Notes: generated by a model not told the origin, from the sequence alone. Shown: positions 32,314 through 43,737, counted from the stretch's first letter. The stretch is DNA of 64,000 nt from Panicum virgatum (GCF_016808335.1 NC_053149.1:25953238-26017237); one strand, 5' to 3'. Numbers and translations: made by a program.

Positions 32314-32841
32314 AAATCCAAGCTCTTTTGTACATACTGTGTTCTTGTACTTGAAGTTCCCGAAATAATAAAGAAGTACGCTTTACTTACAATTTTTAGG
32401 GAATCATCCGAACCCTCGGGGGCTCGGACGTGCACGTAACACTAAGAGAGACTTGAATTTGCCCTCGGCGAAACCAAGCTTCCCTTGGGGGCTATAATGG
32501 GGGGAACCCCCCAGATGTCTCCAAAATGCCACCATTTTTTCGAAAAAATTTCGTACCTAAGCCTCTCGTACACACGAGGCATAAGCAACTCGGGACAGGG
32601 CCGGCCGAGCCGCGGGACCGCCTACGCCTCCGGGATATGGCATCCCCACTCATCTCCCTATGCCTAAGTCACTTTTGAACACAAAAATCCTCGCAGAAAT
32701 TTATCTAAGCCATACACGAGAGCGCGAAAATATAGTAAATAAAATGATGCGCATGAATACACAAAGCCTTTAACGGCTGCACTATCAAATTTACATCTCT
32801 GTTTTCTTTGCACAGAAAGATAAATGAAATGAGATCCTAAT
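32314..32841 (+). other. Element B region 3' of pol, noncoding
   Basis: This stretch lies between the pol stop and the antisense ORF. It carries AATAATAAAG near 32362 and CCCTCGGGGGCTCGG / CCCTTGGGGGCTATAATGG words typical of Tat 3' regions. I see no open frame and no tandem array, unlike element F. Confidence 0.5.
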
Positions 32842-34900
32842 CTATCTACTTGGGATCCACGGCTCGAGCTCCCTACTGGTCGTCTTCCCAATCGCGCGCA
32901 CAATCATCATCGTCGTCTTTGGCGTCGGGGAAGAGCTCGCCCTCGAAGCGCCCGGCCAAGACGGAGGCGGCGCCCTCGGCAGTTGCATCAGCCTACTCCA
33001 TAGCGTCGACCTTGGCATCATTGTTGCCATCGGGGACGATGTAGCCCGTGGCCAACTACTCGAAGTTGATGATGTAGTGTGTCGAGATGACGCCAAGGGC
33101 TTTCTGGAAACTAAGGCGGAGGGCGCTCTTGAGGCGCTCGGTCAGCCGATCGCCCAAGGACCTTAGGCGATTGGCCAGTGAGCTGCCAGACGAGCCCTCC
33201 CCCTTGAGCCCTTGGCACGCGGCCACGGCGGCTCCCTCCAGGTCTTCGTAGTCTCTCTGTGTCAATGAGTACACAACTTGGGGGGCTTCCTTTGCAGCGG
33301 TCTCGTCCACCACCGCCTTCCGCTGCGCTGAGCAAAAAACAAATATAAGCTTCGGCAAAGCAAAATCAACTTAGGCAAATTACAGACACTTACCCTCGGT
33401 GTGCTCTTTCTCCTCCTCTAGCTGTGCTCGCGCGACATCCGCCTACTGCAGGAGCGCCGACATGGAGGTCCCCCTCTCTTCGAGGGCATCGTGGAGGGCC
33501 TCCCCCTGCGCCTCGAGAAGGACGTCTTTCTGGACCAGGGTGTCGGTGAGCGTCACGATGGCCGCCTCCTTGAGCTGGAGCTCAGCCGCCCTCACCTCGA
33601 GTGCCTCCGCATTCTGCCGCATCGCGGCCGCTTGTAAGTCGACCTCCTGGGCCTTTTGCTCGGCCGCGGCTCTCTGCTCGTCGCGCTCGCCGTTGGCCCG
33701 ACCAAGCTCGAGCTCCAGCACTCGGTTTCGTGCCTCCAGGCTGGACATCTGGGCATTGGCTTCACCCAACTGCACACCCAGGCTGGCGCTGTACCTCCTG
33801 AGCCAGTCCACCCTATAGTACAGCTGCGCCAGCTTCATGCTCTTATCACGCGACATGAGCATCAGCTGCTGCGAACAGAAGGACGTGAGCGGATGCCTTA
33901 TAAACACGATCAGAAATGGATAAGTCACAGGGGAGGTGCCTACATTGCTGACGCTGAAATTTGCCGTGAAGCTATAGGGCACGAATGATACTGGCTTCGA
34001 TCTGGGTGCCAATATCGAGCTATGCCTGCCAAATGTCATCCTCCTCCCACTCGGCGTGGACAAAATCCGTGGGGACCCCGGGATGGATAATCGCCAAGTT
34101 GACCCCCTAACTGGGCCCCACGGACGGTTCGGTGCCGAGGCTACCCTCGGAGGTAGAGGCGGTGTCGGGGAACGGGCCGACAACGCTGTGTGCGGCATTC
34201 GGGGCAACCTCCCCTAGGTCCTCGAACCGCCCTGGCGCCCCCATCTCTGGCATCTCCACCGCCGGCACCTCATCCACTGGCGCCATCTGCACCGCTGCCA
34301 CCGCCGCAGCCTCCCCGTCCCCAGCCTCCGTGGGCAATGGGGCGGGGTCCTCTTCCTCTACCTGGCCGGCGGGCCGCTCCGATTCGGCCCCGCCGGTCTC
34401 CCCACCTTCTTCGGCACCCGGCCGGGCAGCATCCCCCATGCCGCCCCGGCCGGCATCTTCTCTGGCATCCGGCCGGGCAGCATCCTCCGTGCCGCCCCGG
34501 CCGGCCACTTCCTAGACACTCTGCCGGGCAGCGTCCTCCGTGCTGCGCCGACCGACGTCGTTCGCGCCCACCTATGCCCGGACCCTCTCGGCTCCCCGGG
34601 CCATCGCCGCTCGGTACTTTGCGGCGATCTCCTCCGCCGTCTGAGTCCCTCCGGTCAGGGGCTGCGCCGACGCGCGCAGCGTAGCGCTTGCCCCCGACTT
34701 GAGGGCCTTGGTAGGCGCCAGCGAGGGAGCAGCCGCGGTAACCTTCAGGCTGGGCCAAATGGGGAGAAGGGTCAAGGTCAGCGAGGATCAGGGTACCAAA
34801 CAAGCACAAAGAGTGGATGAAGAAGCACTTACGTTGAGGAAGCACTTATCTTGCGCTTCCTCAAGCTCATTGGGGTTGCATCGCCCCGCCGGCTCCCGTC
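32842..34900 (-). pseudogene. Element B antisense spliced ORF (Tat 'aORF'), C-terminal part
   Basis: Read on the minus strand: a Pro/Ala/Glu-rich section (EEIAAKYRAAMARGAERV, then EDAGRGGMGDAARPGAEE to SEGSLGTEPSVGPS), a long coiled coil (MKLAQLYYRVDWLRRYSASL, VLELELGRANGERDEQRAAA), and a C-terminal module (VYSLTQRDYEDLEGAAVAAC). Intron signals fit: 33328-33393 (GTAAGT...GCTCAG), and an acceptor CTGTTCGCAG|CAGCTGATG near 33860. Tat elements such as Grande carry antisense genes here. Function is unknown. TAGs (for example after GPS and ALLQ) and a missing N-terminal domain make it a relic. Confidence 0.7.
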
Positions 34901-34959
34901 GATCGGCCGGTGGGCGGCGCCCCCAAAGTAACTTGCCCCCTTGACGGCATTGTGCGTCC

Positions 34960-36204
34960 GAAGTTTGGAGGGTTTTCAAATTTTCGAAATAAGGCAAACT
35001 CTAGATGCTCATAGTGTATGATTCTCTCAAATCTAAACTTCTCTCTTTTGTATGATAACAAAGGTATATGCTTATCTTTTTCCATTTATCTTGCAAATTC
35101 AAACAAGATGTCTCTAAGTAGTCATGCCATTAAAATACTTTGATCATGTGCTAGTGTAAACATTGACACTTGTCCATCATCTATACTTTTGCTCTTATCA
35201 TCTTCCCTTTTTTTTTGAACAAGGATACATGAGTATGATGAATCACTTTACTTGTTTTCCTTTTTGTTTTAGGGGGATGATGAGCTTTTGTATGATTAAT
35301 CATGACGGACAGTGTTTGATGTTGTGTACGTGTATGGCCAAAGTAAGAAATGTACATAACACACTTGAGAGGCAATGAGTTTGAACAAGCTCAAAATGTT
35401 CAAGATAGCTATGTGGAATCATAGAGACTACTCACATGTATGTATGTGGCATTGGTGGTGGTTGAGCAAAAGAGAGTTGCCATGATTTTACTTTCAAAAT
35501 AAATTCCTCCAACTCCTTGAATTAGGAAAAGCATGACTTTGGTTCAAAGTATCATTAGAGTCAATAAGCAAAAGATCTGATGATCCTAACATAGTCAAGT
35601 TCCAAAGGCATGTAAATACTTGCATTGGAAATAAAATTTAGGCATGTATTTCATCTTTCTCTAAGTTCTTGTTCAAATTTTAGTTTGTATTAAACCAGGC
35701 ACAATTTGAATTGATCTTTTAGAGAAGTAAGCTATAGGAGTTGCAAACCTGCAGCATGAGAAAAATCTCGGCATTTCGCTGACAGTGGGGCTGGGCGGCC
35801 TAATCCTCCACCGTTTTGCAAACGGCCTATTGCAATGTGTCCGTTGTGCTGCATGTGTCACAATTCCGTTGGGGGCTGAAGCAGATCGCAGAATTGATAT
35901 GCCAGTTGGCACAAATTTGGCATCCCGGTCTTTCCTGAAGCGAAATGCCCTCAACCTTTTCTGGTGCTCTCCATTCCTTATGTGTGCTGCAATTTCATGG
36001 GTGCTTTGCAGAATGTGAGAACAGGGGTCTGGTTGGCACACAAGTGTGTCCCAACCACAAACATGACATGGGGGAAACTTTCATTTATTCAATTCAAAAT
36101 TTTCTAAAACAAACTAAGGTGCTGGGAAAGGGAAATAAATTAAAATGAAAGGAACAAAACAGCACTTACACCTAATCTATTTATTCTATCCTCCCTATCT
36201 AGAT
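34960..36204 (-). other. AT-rich 3' region of element H
   Basis: No gene is supported. The stretch has a long homopolymer (CCCTTTTTTTTTTGAAC, ~35205-35220) and AT-rich DNA. One 122-codon minus-strand open run (35673-36041) shows no family motif and I treat it as chance. It matches what is expected downstream of Athila pol and env-position ORFs. Confidence 0.4.
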
Positions 36205-37036
36205 CTAGTCCCTCGGGTCAGGGGCTCGGTAGAGCTCCTCATTCCCGGTAGCCTTTCCAAGACTTTTGATCATTGAACAAACGGCCTTGCACAGCATGTC
36301 CACCTTGTCATCTAGATCCATCCGGTCGATCTCGGCCTCCACCACCCGCTCATCCATATTGTTGAGCCGGAGTTTAAGAGCAGCGAGCTGCTCATGAAGT
36401 GTGGCGATGTCGCTTCTCTCCTCCTCCTCGTCATCGCTGTCCGTGTAGGCATAGACCTCTGGAGGACCCCGGATCGGTGGTGGCGATCTGAACCGTCGCA
36501 CCGATCCTGTGTTGGAGTCAATTGACTCCCTCTCCTCTCGATCCAACGGCGGGCGTAGCTCCTTCCCGCGGCCGACCTTCTGCCCAACCACACGAATAGG
36601 TGGCGGACTCGAGCTGGCCGGAGAGTACTTCGGAGACTTGGGCATCACCGCCTGGAGGGCAGCGACTTGCATCACGTGGCCGCCGGAAGATGACGGCACG
36701 AGACGCTTCCCGATGGCCTTCCATGGGGAAAGAACCCCGATGGTCGGCCGTCCAGGAGTACGCACACCAATCCTCACATTGCCCCTTGATGCAGGGCTTC
36801 TGGAAGGCAACGACGCGCGAGTTGGGTACGACCGGCGCGAGGGGGAGGCCGGGCGGCCTCCCCTAGGCCGGCCGGCCCTAGTGGTGGCCTGCTGGCCGGG
36901 TGTCGGCCACAGGGATTGGCTCGATGATCCGAAGGCTGTAGTCTAAACTCTAGCTTTGGATCGACTTGGATGGAGCAGGGGTGGAGCTGTCCATGGCTGC
37001 GGACTGCGGAGTTCTGGCTGATGATTGTGATGCCAT
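36205..37036 (-). pseudogene. Element H ORF downstream of integrase, unknown function
   Basis: The ATG at 37036 opens MASQSSARTPQSAAMDSSTP, meets a TAG about 28 codons in, and after a frame change continues open to TAG/TAA at 36205, giving ~250 residues overall. The visible part is Ser/Pro-rich, then acidic (YAYTDSDDEEEERSDIATL), then a helix with heptad spacing (LHEQLAALKLRLNNMDERVV). It sits where Athila elements may carry an env-like ORF, but I see no signal peptide or membrane segment. I do not recognise the family. Confidence 0.5.
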
Positions 37037-37449
37037 GGATGTGATCTAGGCTCAAGAATTGGTGGCTAAAGTCTGGGATTGCAGGAAGAGATTGGAATGG
37101 CAAGGAGAAAGAAGCCTCCCGACTTAAATCGACTCTGATCGGTGCAACTCCTCCAGATTTGGAATGTTCACTTGGTTAGGAGCGTTGCCATGCAACGGCT
37201 CTCCAGAACGAGTCCGGGGGAGGCTGGGCGGCTCGGGCAAGGCCGGGCAGCCCAAGCAAGGCCGGCCGGCCCCACACACTGAAGTGTGGGCCCCGGTCTT
37301 CTGGCAGAGGCTCTCTTGTCAAGCGTAGGGCTCAATTCTTGGGGTGGTTTTTCCAGGGGTAAAAAGGAAAGAAAAGAATAAAATAGAGAAGGGTTCTATC
37401 CTATGATAAGGCTAGTTTCGGGTCTGGCGAGGACCATAGACGAGATTTT
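37037..37449 (-). other. Noncoding spacer between element H integrase and downstream ORF
   Basis: No open frame is seen. The stretch carries GGCCGGCCGGCC-rich patches (37235-37275) and a leader-like pyrimidine-rich part just before the ATG at 37036, so a subgenomic or spliced message is conceivable. Similar GGCCGGCC patches occur in the 3066-4653 LTR. Confidence 0.4.
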
Positions 37450-37962
37450 TCATATCTCAGAAAGCTCGAAGACGTCTACTTCCTCGAATTCCGGCATTTC
37501 TTGTTCTAGGAACACTTTTAGTTTCTGGTTGTTAACCTTGAAAGTGTTCCTGTCATCATCTTGGAGGGTAACCGCGCCATGATTGGCGGCGTCAAGAACT
37601 AAGTAAGGGCCTTCCCACTTACTTCTAAGCTTACCATGACCAAACAATCGAATGCAGGAGTTAAAGAGGAGTACTTTATCCCCCGCCTTGAACTGCTTGA
37701 TCTTGATTCGCTTATCATGCCAACATTTCATACGCTCCTTGTATAACTTGGAGCTATGGTACGCTTTTTCCCTCCACTCATCCAACTCAGCTAGTTGAAT
37801 TTGTCTCTTGATCCCAGCTGATTGGAGGTCCATATTCCACCTCTTGATTGCCCAATGGGACTTGAATTCTAGCTCAACTGGAAGATGGCTGGTCTTGCCA
37901 TAAACCAGTTGGTAGGGGATCATCCCTATCGGAGTCTTATAAGCTGTCCGATACGCCCAATG
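37450..37962 (-). pseudogene. Element H integrase, C-terminal part
   Basis: Starting inside the F target site it reads [40 protein letters not shown], the [19 protein letters not shown] helix and [20 protein letters not shown], then [19 protein letters not shown], ending at TGA after FELSEI. This is the Athila-type integrase tail, with its typical 'H.PVELE...WA' block. The segment is open; the rest of the integrase lies at 52720-53304. Confidence 0.9.
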
Positions 37963-38355
37963 TGTCAGACCCGGGGCAGCGGGACTGCTCACAGGCGTAG
38001 AATGTTCTAGAGTAAGGGATAGTTCATGGATGTACCTTACATCTTTTGTAACTACACGAATAGGCGTAGAACTAGCTGCGGTACAAGGAAACTACCAGAT
38101 TGTGTTGTAGTATGACTCCAACTGTACTCAGCTAGGACTTTCCATGTAATCCTATCCTCCCGGATATATAAGGGCGGGCAGGGACCCCCTCAAAACACAT
38201 CAACACCTAAGGCAATAAAAACCACCACACAGGACGTAGGGTATTACGCACATCGCGGCCCGAACCTGTCTAAATCTTTATGTTCCTTGCACCATCGGGT
38301 TCCAGAGCCGTCAGCTAAGGGTAACCCTGACCAGGCTTGGCGGTAAACACCGACA
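37963..38355 (+). repeat. 5' LTR of element F
   Basis: TGTCAGACCCGGGG...AAACACCGACA, 393 bp. A TATA box (GGATATATAAGG) lies at 38162-38173. Compared with the 3' LTR it lacks about 22 bases after GAGCCGTC, where the partner has ATCCCTACCTACAAACCTTA. Confidence 0.9.
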
Positions 38356-38357
38356 GC

Positions 38358-38375
38358 TGGCACACCAGGTAGGGG
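38358..38375 (+). other. Primer-binding region of element F
   Basis: TGGCACACCAGGTAGGGG lies two bases after the LTR end. It is the third example in the window of the TGGC....CCAGGTAGGGG word. Confidence 0.6.
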
Positions 38376-38401
38376 ACTCGGCGAGTTCATCAGCGAGTTC
38401 T

Positions 38402-41400
38402 ATGGCCACTTTCGCTTTCAGCACCATGGTGCCTCCTCAAGGCGCCACCTTCATCTTCGGTTCGTTGGTCTGCGTCGCCAATGGTTCAAGAGGCTTCGAT
38501 AGCCACTTAACCAACTCTCCCACGCTGAAGAGCTCCACGTCGGAAGATTCCAACAAGCTCACTAGATCTTATGATCGCGGCGTTATGTTACTTCCCGACC
38601 TCGCCAAGGAGATTGAGCCAAAATTCGAAGACAACTCGAGTTCTACTCGGACTCAGATTGATCTCAAACCGAAATCTAACCGGATTGGGACTCTTCTTGC
38701 GCAACCAGCCTTTGGTTTGCATAATTCATCATCTGCTTACAAACATATGATTAAATCCATCTATGAAAATAGCTTGGATCATCTACTACGCGTCGAAAAC
38801 CTCTCAGTCACCGCTAGTCGGGAGGCGCCCATTTTCGATGTATACCCAGATCCAGTCGAGTTACCTCAAGACAGCCAATGCACTGGCTAAGATGCAACTC
38901 AAATCTTGCCAAAGCCACACCCTGGCAGAACTACTCGACAACCTGCGAGAAGTTGCCAGCATTGATGATCTCCCGTTCCAACATGGGACTCCTATCGAAA
39001 CTGAGAGGGAAACTGGCTCCGGCAGAACTGTCCTAGCTAATTACGAATCAGACCTGGAAAGCTTCTCTCACGAACGTTTGGTTCTGGTAATCATCCAACC
39101 TGGAGGGGCTCCTAGCCATCATGATCCAAACGAAGCCTTGGATCAGATTTCAGCCGACAACCTGACCCAAGATGCTCCAGCAGACGAAGATGAAGTCACT
39201 CGTACAGCCCGCAGTGCAAGGAATCAACGTAAAGAGGAGCGCAGGACCCATGCGGCCGAATGTGCTCATCTCCCGCCACGCAACCTCAACAACGAATTCA
39301 ACAATGTCGCGGATCCTATCTTCAGAACACCAATCGCCGCAATGACAGAAGCAACCCTGTGACTCATGACGATGCCCCAGAATCCAGAGTTGGAACGAGT
39401 CATAAATCTCACCAAAAATGCTATTGAACAACTCGAGAGACAAAACCCCCTATCCTCGCTCCATGGCACGCGATCAAGGGCTACTGCATCAGTCATACCT
39501 CAGGCAAGCCATACCCCCGGAGGCCACCCGCGTCAACAACAGCAAGGAGCAGCAGAACCGAAGAAATCAAGAGGATCAAGAAGTCGCGAGCAGCCATCGC
39601 CCCAGGGGTGGCAACTTCCAGTAAACCAAGCCCTGGGCCTCAGCCAAACCGCAACAACAACAACCGCGGGTATAACAAGGAAGAAGTAGCCGATTCCATC
39701 GTGGACACACGGGACATCATCAACGCAAGACGCAGAGCACAGCTTGCGGACAACTCCGACCGCTTCCAAGCCCTGAGCAGGGCTTTCGACAACATCGAGT
39801 ACTCGAAGGATTTCAAGCCTACGAACATCCAAAAGTACGGCGGTAAGCAAGATCCTGCTCAATGGCTACGTTTATACTCGACCGCTATTAGTGTTGCAGG
39901 GGGAGATACCAATACCAAGGTCCTCTACGTTCCGATGGCCCTGGAATCCGCACCCCTCACGTGGCTCGAAAGCATAGCACGCGAGTCAATCCAGTCGTGG
40001 GAGGACCTCAAGAAGGCGTTCGTCGACAACTTCCAAGGGTCGCTACACCGAGTAGCCACTCACCATGCCCTCTCCATGGTCAAGCAGGAGCAAGGCGAGT
40101 CGATCAGATCCTACGTCAAGCGCTTCTTCGACACAAGAGGTACCATCCCCAACATTACCGATGATGACATCATCGATTACTTTCAGAGCGGCATCACCGT
40201 CCAGTCACTATACCGCGACTTTGGGCATAATCGCCCCAAAATAGTCGTAGATCTACGTGACATGATGCAATGCTGGGCAGATGAAGAGGAGCAAGAACGT
40301 AGTCGCTTTCCCCACCGCAACAACGACAACAACGGGAAGCGCCACAATGACCGTGGGGGGCCCAGCAACCAGCGGGATCCTACGCGCAAGCGTAAGCCTG
40401 ACGACACTGTCGGCACTATGGATCGCACACCACGGGGTAAGAAGGGTGACAAACTGCAGGATCAGTTTGACAAGATCCTTCACAACAAAAGATGTCCAAT
40501 CCACCCCAAGAGTAACCACTCGATGTGGGAGTGTACGATCCTACGCAAATCCTTCCAGTCAGCGCATGTAGCCGCCCCTAAGAAAGAACAAGACAAGGAT
40601 GATGAAGATGACAAGAAAGATCATGACGATTTCCAACAGCAACAGAACGTCATCAACGTCATATTCGGAGGAGACCCTAGCTACTCCAAGCGAGCTCAGA
40701 AGCTCCTACTCAGAGAAATCCTCTCAGTCGAGCCAGCAATTCAGAGGCCACTCAAATACAATGAGGTCCCCATTACCTTCTCTAGGGAAGATCAATGGAC
40801 CAGCTTCTCTGAACCTGGAAAGTTCCCGCTAGTACTCGATCCAGTCGTTCAGGGCTCCAAGCTCACTCGAGTACTCATCGATGGCGGAAGTGGGCTCAAC
40901 CTAATCTTCACAAGCACATTGGTAAAGATGGGCCTCAACTATATGAGTCTGCTTACTCCAAGCAAGGCTCCCTTCTACGGCATCGTCCCTGGGAATTCCT
41001 CTACACCAATTGGCTCAGTTACTCTCCCAGTCACATTTGGTACAGAACAGAACTTCCGGACAGAATATATCAAATTCAAAGTAGCCGACTTCGAATCTTC
41101 CTACCACACTATCTTGGAACGACCTGCACTAGACAAGTTCATGGCAGTACCGCACTATGTTTACCTGCTCCTCAAGATGCCAGGCAACACAGGAGTCCTC
41201 TCACTACATGGAGACCTGCTCAAGTCTTTTGAGTGTGACAAGGAAGCAATAGATCATGCCTCCACTATCCGGGTTCCTAGCTCTGTAAGTGAAATACTTG
41301 CTACTGCTAAGGAACTCTCACTCAAGGAGTCGATGCCTTCCAAGAAGCCAAGCCAGTCATCAGTCAAACCAACTGGTGATGTGGGCACCAAGACCATCCA

Positions 41401-41461
41401 GCTACAAGAGGGAGACGACTCCAAAATAGCCATCATTGGGGCAGGACTGGGTGACAAATAG
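38402..41461 (+). pseudogene. Element F gag and protease
   Basis: The ATG at 38402 reads MATFAFSTMVPPQGATFIFG, the same N-terminal PPGT..FGSL theme as B. The frame changes near 38860, has a TGA at 39360, and shifts again near 39660. From there an open run to 41461 contains the gag core (KDFKPTNIQKYGGKQDPAQW, APLTWLESIARESIQSWEDL, DFGHNRPK), a knuckle-like CPIHPKSNHSMWEC, and the protease VLIDGGSGLNLIFTSTLV, followed by ESSYHTILERPALDKFMAVP. A TAG after GAGLGDK (41459-41461) precedes RT. The protease Asp is intact, unlike in element C. Confidence 0.85.
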
Positions 41462-42829
41462 GAACTCGAGCTCGTCAACTTTCTTAGGGCCAACCGAGAC
41501 ATATTTGCGTGGAAACTAGCGGATATGCCAGGGGTGCCCAAGGAGTTGATTGAGCATGTCTTGAAAGTCGACTCTAAAGCCATACCAAAGAAGCAACGGT
41601 TACGGTGTTTCTCACCGGACAAGCGAGAAGCCATCAAGAAAGAGCTGGCAAAACTACTCGTAGCAGGGTTCATCAAGGAGGTTTACCATTCCGAATGGTT
41701 TGCTAACCCTGTGCTCATCCAGAAGAAGAACAACAATGAGTGGAGGATGTGCGTCGACTACACTGATCTAAACAAGCACTGCCCAAAGGATCCTTTCGGG
41801 TTACCACGCATTGATCAAGTAATCAACTCAACAGCAAGATGTGTCCTGTTATCGTTCCTCGACTGCTACTCAGGGTACTATTAGATCGCCCTGAAAGAAG
41901 AAGACCAAATCAAGACGGCCTTTATCACCCCTTACAGGGCATACGCCTACAAGACCATGTCCTTCGGGTTGAAGAACGCTGGAGCTACCTACCAGCGTGC
42001 GATACAGCTGTGCTTCGCCGATCAGCTACATCGCAATATTGAAGCCTATGTTGACGATGACATTGTCAAAACCAAGACCCAGGATCAATTTATTACTGAC
42101 CTGGAAGAGACCTTTAACAGCCTCCGAAAATTCCGCTAGAAGCTCAACCCAACTAACTGTGTCCTTGGAGTACCCTCTGGAAAACTACTCGGATTCATCG
42201 TCAGTAACCGAGGAATTGAAGCCAAGCCAGAGAAGATCAACGCCATCATGGCCATGGATGCTCCAGCTACCATCAAGGACGTCCAGAAACTTACAGGCTG
42301 CATGGCAGCCTTGAACAGATTCTTGTCTAGACTTGACGAACGGAGCTTACCCTTCTTCAAGCTCTTGAAGCGACAAGATAAATTCGAGTGGACTGCAGAA
42401 GCCGCGGAGGCACTCGAAAACCTCAAGCATCATCTCCAGTCACCGCCAATTCTGACAGCTCCACTACCCGGTGAGGAACTACTCCTCCACATCGCTGCAA
42501 CTACTCATGAAGTCAGTACGGTGATAGTAGTCGAATGATCGGAGGAAGGCCATGCCTATGGCGTCTAGAGACTAGTATATTTCATCAGTGAAGTACTCTC
42601 TGAATCAAAGGTTAGATATCCCTCAATTTAGAAACTTTTGTATGGAATTCTAATCACCTCCAGGAAACTCCAGCATTACTTCGACGAATACAAGATCTCA
42701 GTGATAACTGACTTCCCATTGGGGGATATACTTCACAATCGGGATGCCACCGGACGAATTTCAAAATGGGCAGTTGAACTGGGAGCCTTGGAAATCAACT
42801 TCAAGCCAAGAACAGCAATCAAGTCATAG
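41462..42829 (+). pseudogene. Element F reverse transcriptase and first RNase H
   Basis: This reads FLRANRDIFAWKLADMPGVP, LLVAGFIKEVYHSEWFANPV, EWRMCVDYTDLNKHCPKDPF, LSFLDCYSGYY, then TAG for the next codon (41882-41884). It reopens with IALKEEDQIKTAFITPYRAY, MSFGLKNAGATYQRAIQLCF and the active-site AYVDDDIVKTKTQ, where an extra Asp follows YVDD. Stops occur at 42137, 42536, 42568 and 42629. Thumb and RNase H continue as LTGCMAALNRFLSRLDERSL to TPRTAIKS-like KPRTAIKS and a TAG. The frame is conserved throughout, so damage is by point mutation. Confidence 0.88.
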
Positions 42830-43137
42830 GCACTAGTCGACTTCTTTGCTGAATGGCGGGAAAATCAGATTCCAGGACCCCATAACATTCCAGAGCATTG
42901 GGTAATGTACTTTGACGGCTCACTCAAGCTCGACGGAGGCGGCGCAGGAGTTTTATTCATCTCCCCCAAGGGAGAGCAACTAAAGTATGTGTTCCAAATC
43001 CTATTCAAGGTTTTCAACAATGAAGCTGAATACGAGGCACTGCTACACGGCCTTCGACTAGCAGTCTCCCTCGGCATAAAGCGACTACTCGTTTACGGCG
43101 ATTCTCTACTCGTTGTCCAACAAGTCAATAAGGAGTG
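42830..43137 (+). pseudogene. Element F second RNase H, first part (cut by I)
   Basis: It opens ALVDFFAEWRENQIPG, then MYFDGSLKLDGGGAGVLFIS with the first Asp, NNEAEYEALLHGLRLAVSLG with the Glu and RLLVYGDSLLVVQQVNKE with the second Asp. Element I begins after GAGTG at 43138, and the frame resumes WDINNNTMDAYVEEIRKLEN at 46980-46985. This is the Tat-specific second RNase H. Confidence 0.9.
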
Positions 43138-43712
43138 TGTTGACGACCAAAATTGGCAGACCGTTCGGACTGATGCCCATAAGCGGTCTGACCGGTCGAA
43201 CCCGTTTTAGGTCCGGCAAAGCGCCGACCGGTCTGACCGGTGGGTCTGACCGGTCAGACCGGTCTAACTGGAATTCGAGTACAACTAGGACTCTTTGTAG
43301 ATTTAAATCTGTAATTGGATTCCTTGCGGGATAAGTCCACCCCACCCTATAAATATAAAGGGTCACGGCCGATTGAGGGTATCCAATCGATCAAATCAAT
43401 ACAACTTTTACCTTTTTATTTTCTCTTGCCCTAGCTTTTCCAATCTACTACTTGCTGTTCCTCCTTCGTCTCTACGTCGATTGAGGATGTTCTAGGTGGC
43501 CTGCCGACCCTAGAACAACCCTACGTGCGCCTGCCCCGATGGGTCTTCCCGGGCTAACGTTCGTAGGCTTCGTCACCATTCTGCCGGCGGTGACCGGTCT
43601 GACCGCTCCAAGGAACCGGTCTGACCGGTCTACGCAGGTGGCGCCGCAACGAGCTCCTCCTCATGCCGCACGTTCGAGTGCGTTCATGTGTTGATCCCGA
43701 AAGGCGTCAACA
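43138..43712 (+). repeat. 5' LTR of element I
   Basis: This 575-bp LTR has inverted ends TGTTGACG/CGTCAACA. Several overlapping copies of GACCGGTCTGACCGGT and partial forms cluster at 43185-43270 and again at 43590-43640. A TATA box (CTATAAATATAAAGGG) starts at 43347. Confidence 0.9.
43348..43355 (+). promoter_or_regulatory. TATA box of element I's 5' LTR
   Basis: TATAAATA follows the palindromic GGTCTGACC cluster and is conserved in the 3' LTR (about 46630-46637), so the cluster sits in the U3 enhancer position. Confidence 0.6.
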
Positions 43713-43719
43713 TACTTTT

Positions 43720-43737
43720 TGGCGACTCCGCTGGGGA
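43720..43737 (+). other. Primer-binding site candidate of element I
   Basis: TGGCGACTCCGCTGGGGA begins seven bases after the LTR end. It differs from the sites of B, C and F, consistent with a different family. The primer tRNA is not assigned. Confidence 0.5.

Larger units (their letters stand above)
4654..34950 (+). mobile_element. Element B: Tat-lineage Ty3/gypsy retrotransposon, interrupted by C, D and E2
   Basis: Pieces in order: 5' LTR 4654-6000, primer-binding region 6003-6020, gag/PR/RT 6064-9390, pol linker 15742-15906, integrase N-terminal part 29583-29652, integrase 31225-32313, antisense ORF 32842-34900. Joining across D (TSD GCATC) and E2 (TSD ACCGC) gives one reading frame from LYKRSPSGIFQRC through ELLRNIHARICGH to RQGFYWPTA, so these pieces were one element. 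RNase H and the rest of RT are lost at the B/C junction. The 3' LTR is missing; B stops near 34950 beside Athila-like DNA. The LTR start TGTCGGGTACCATAA resembles the maize Huck-type Tat group. Confidence 0.8.

Noticed and set aside
35673..36041. A 122-codon minus-strand frame in the AT-rich part of element H
   Set aside because: No motif, no plausible start context, and it lies in DNA otherwise full of stops. Probably chance.
43590..43640. GACCGGTCTGACC repeats as a CRISPR-like array
   Set aside because: There are no regular unique spacers, units overlap, and the context is a plant LTR.
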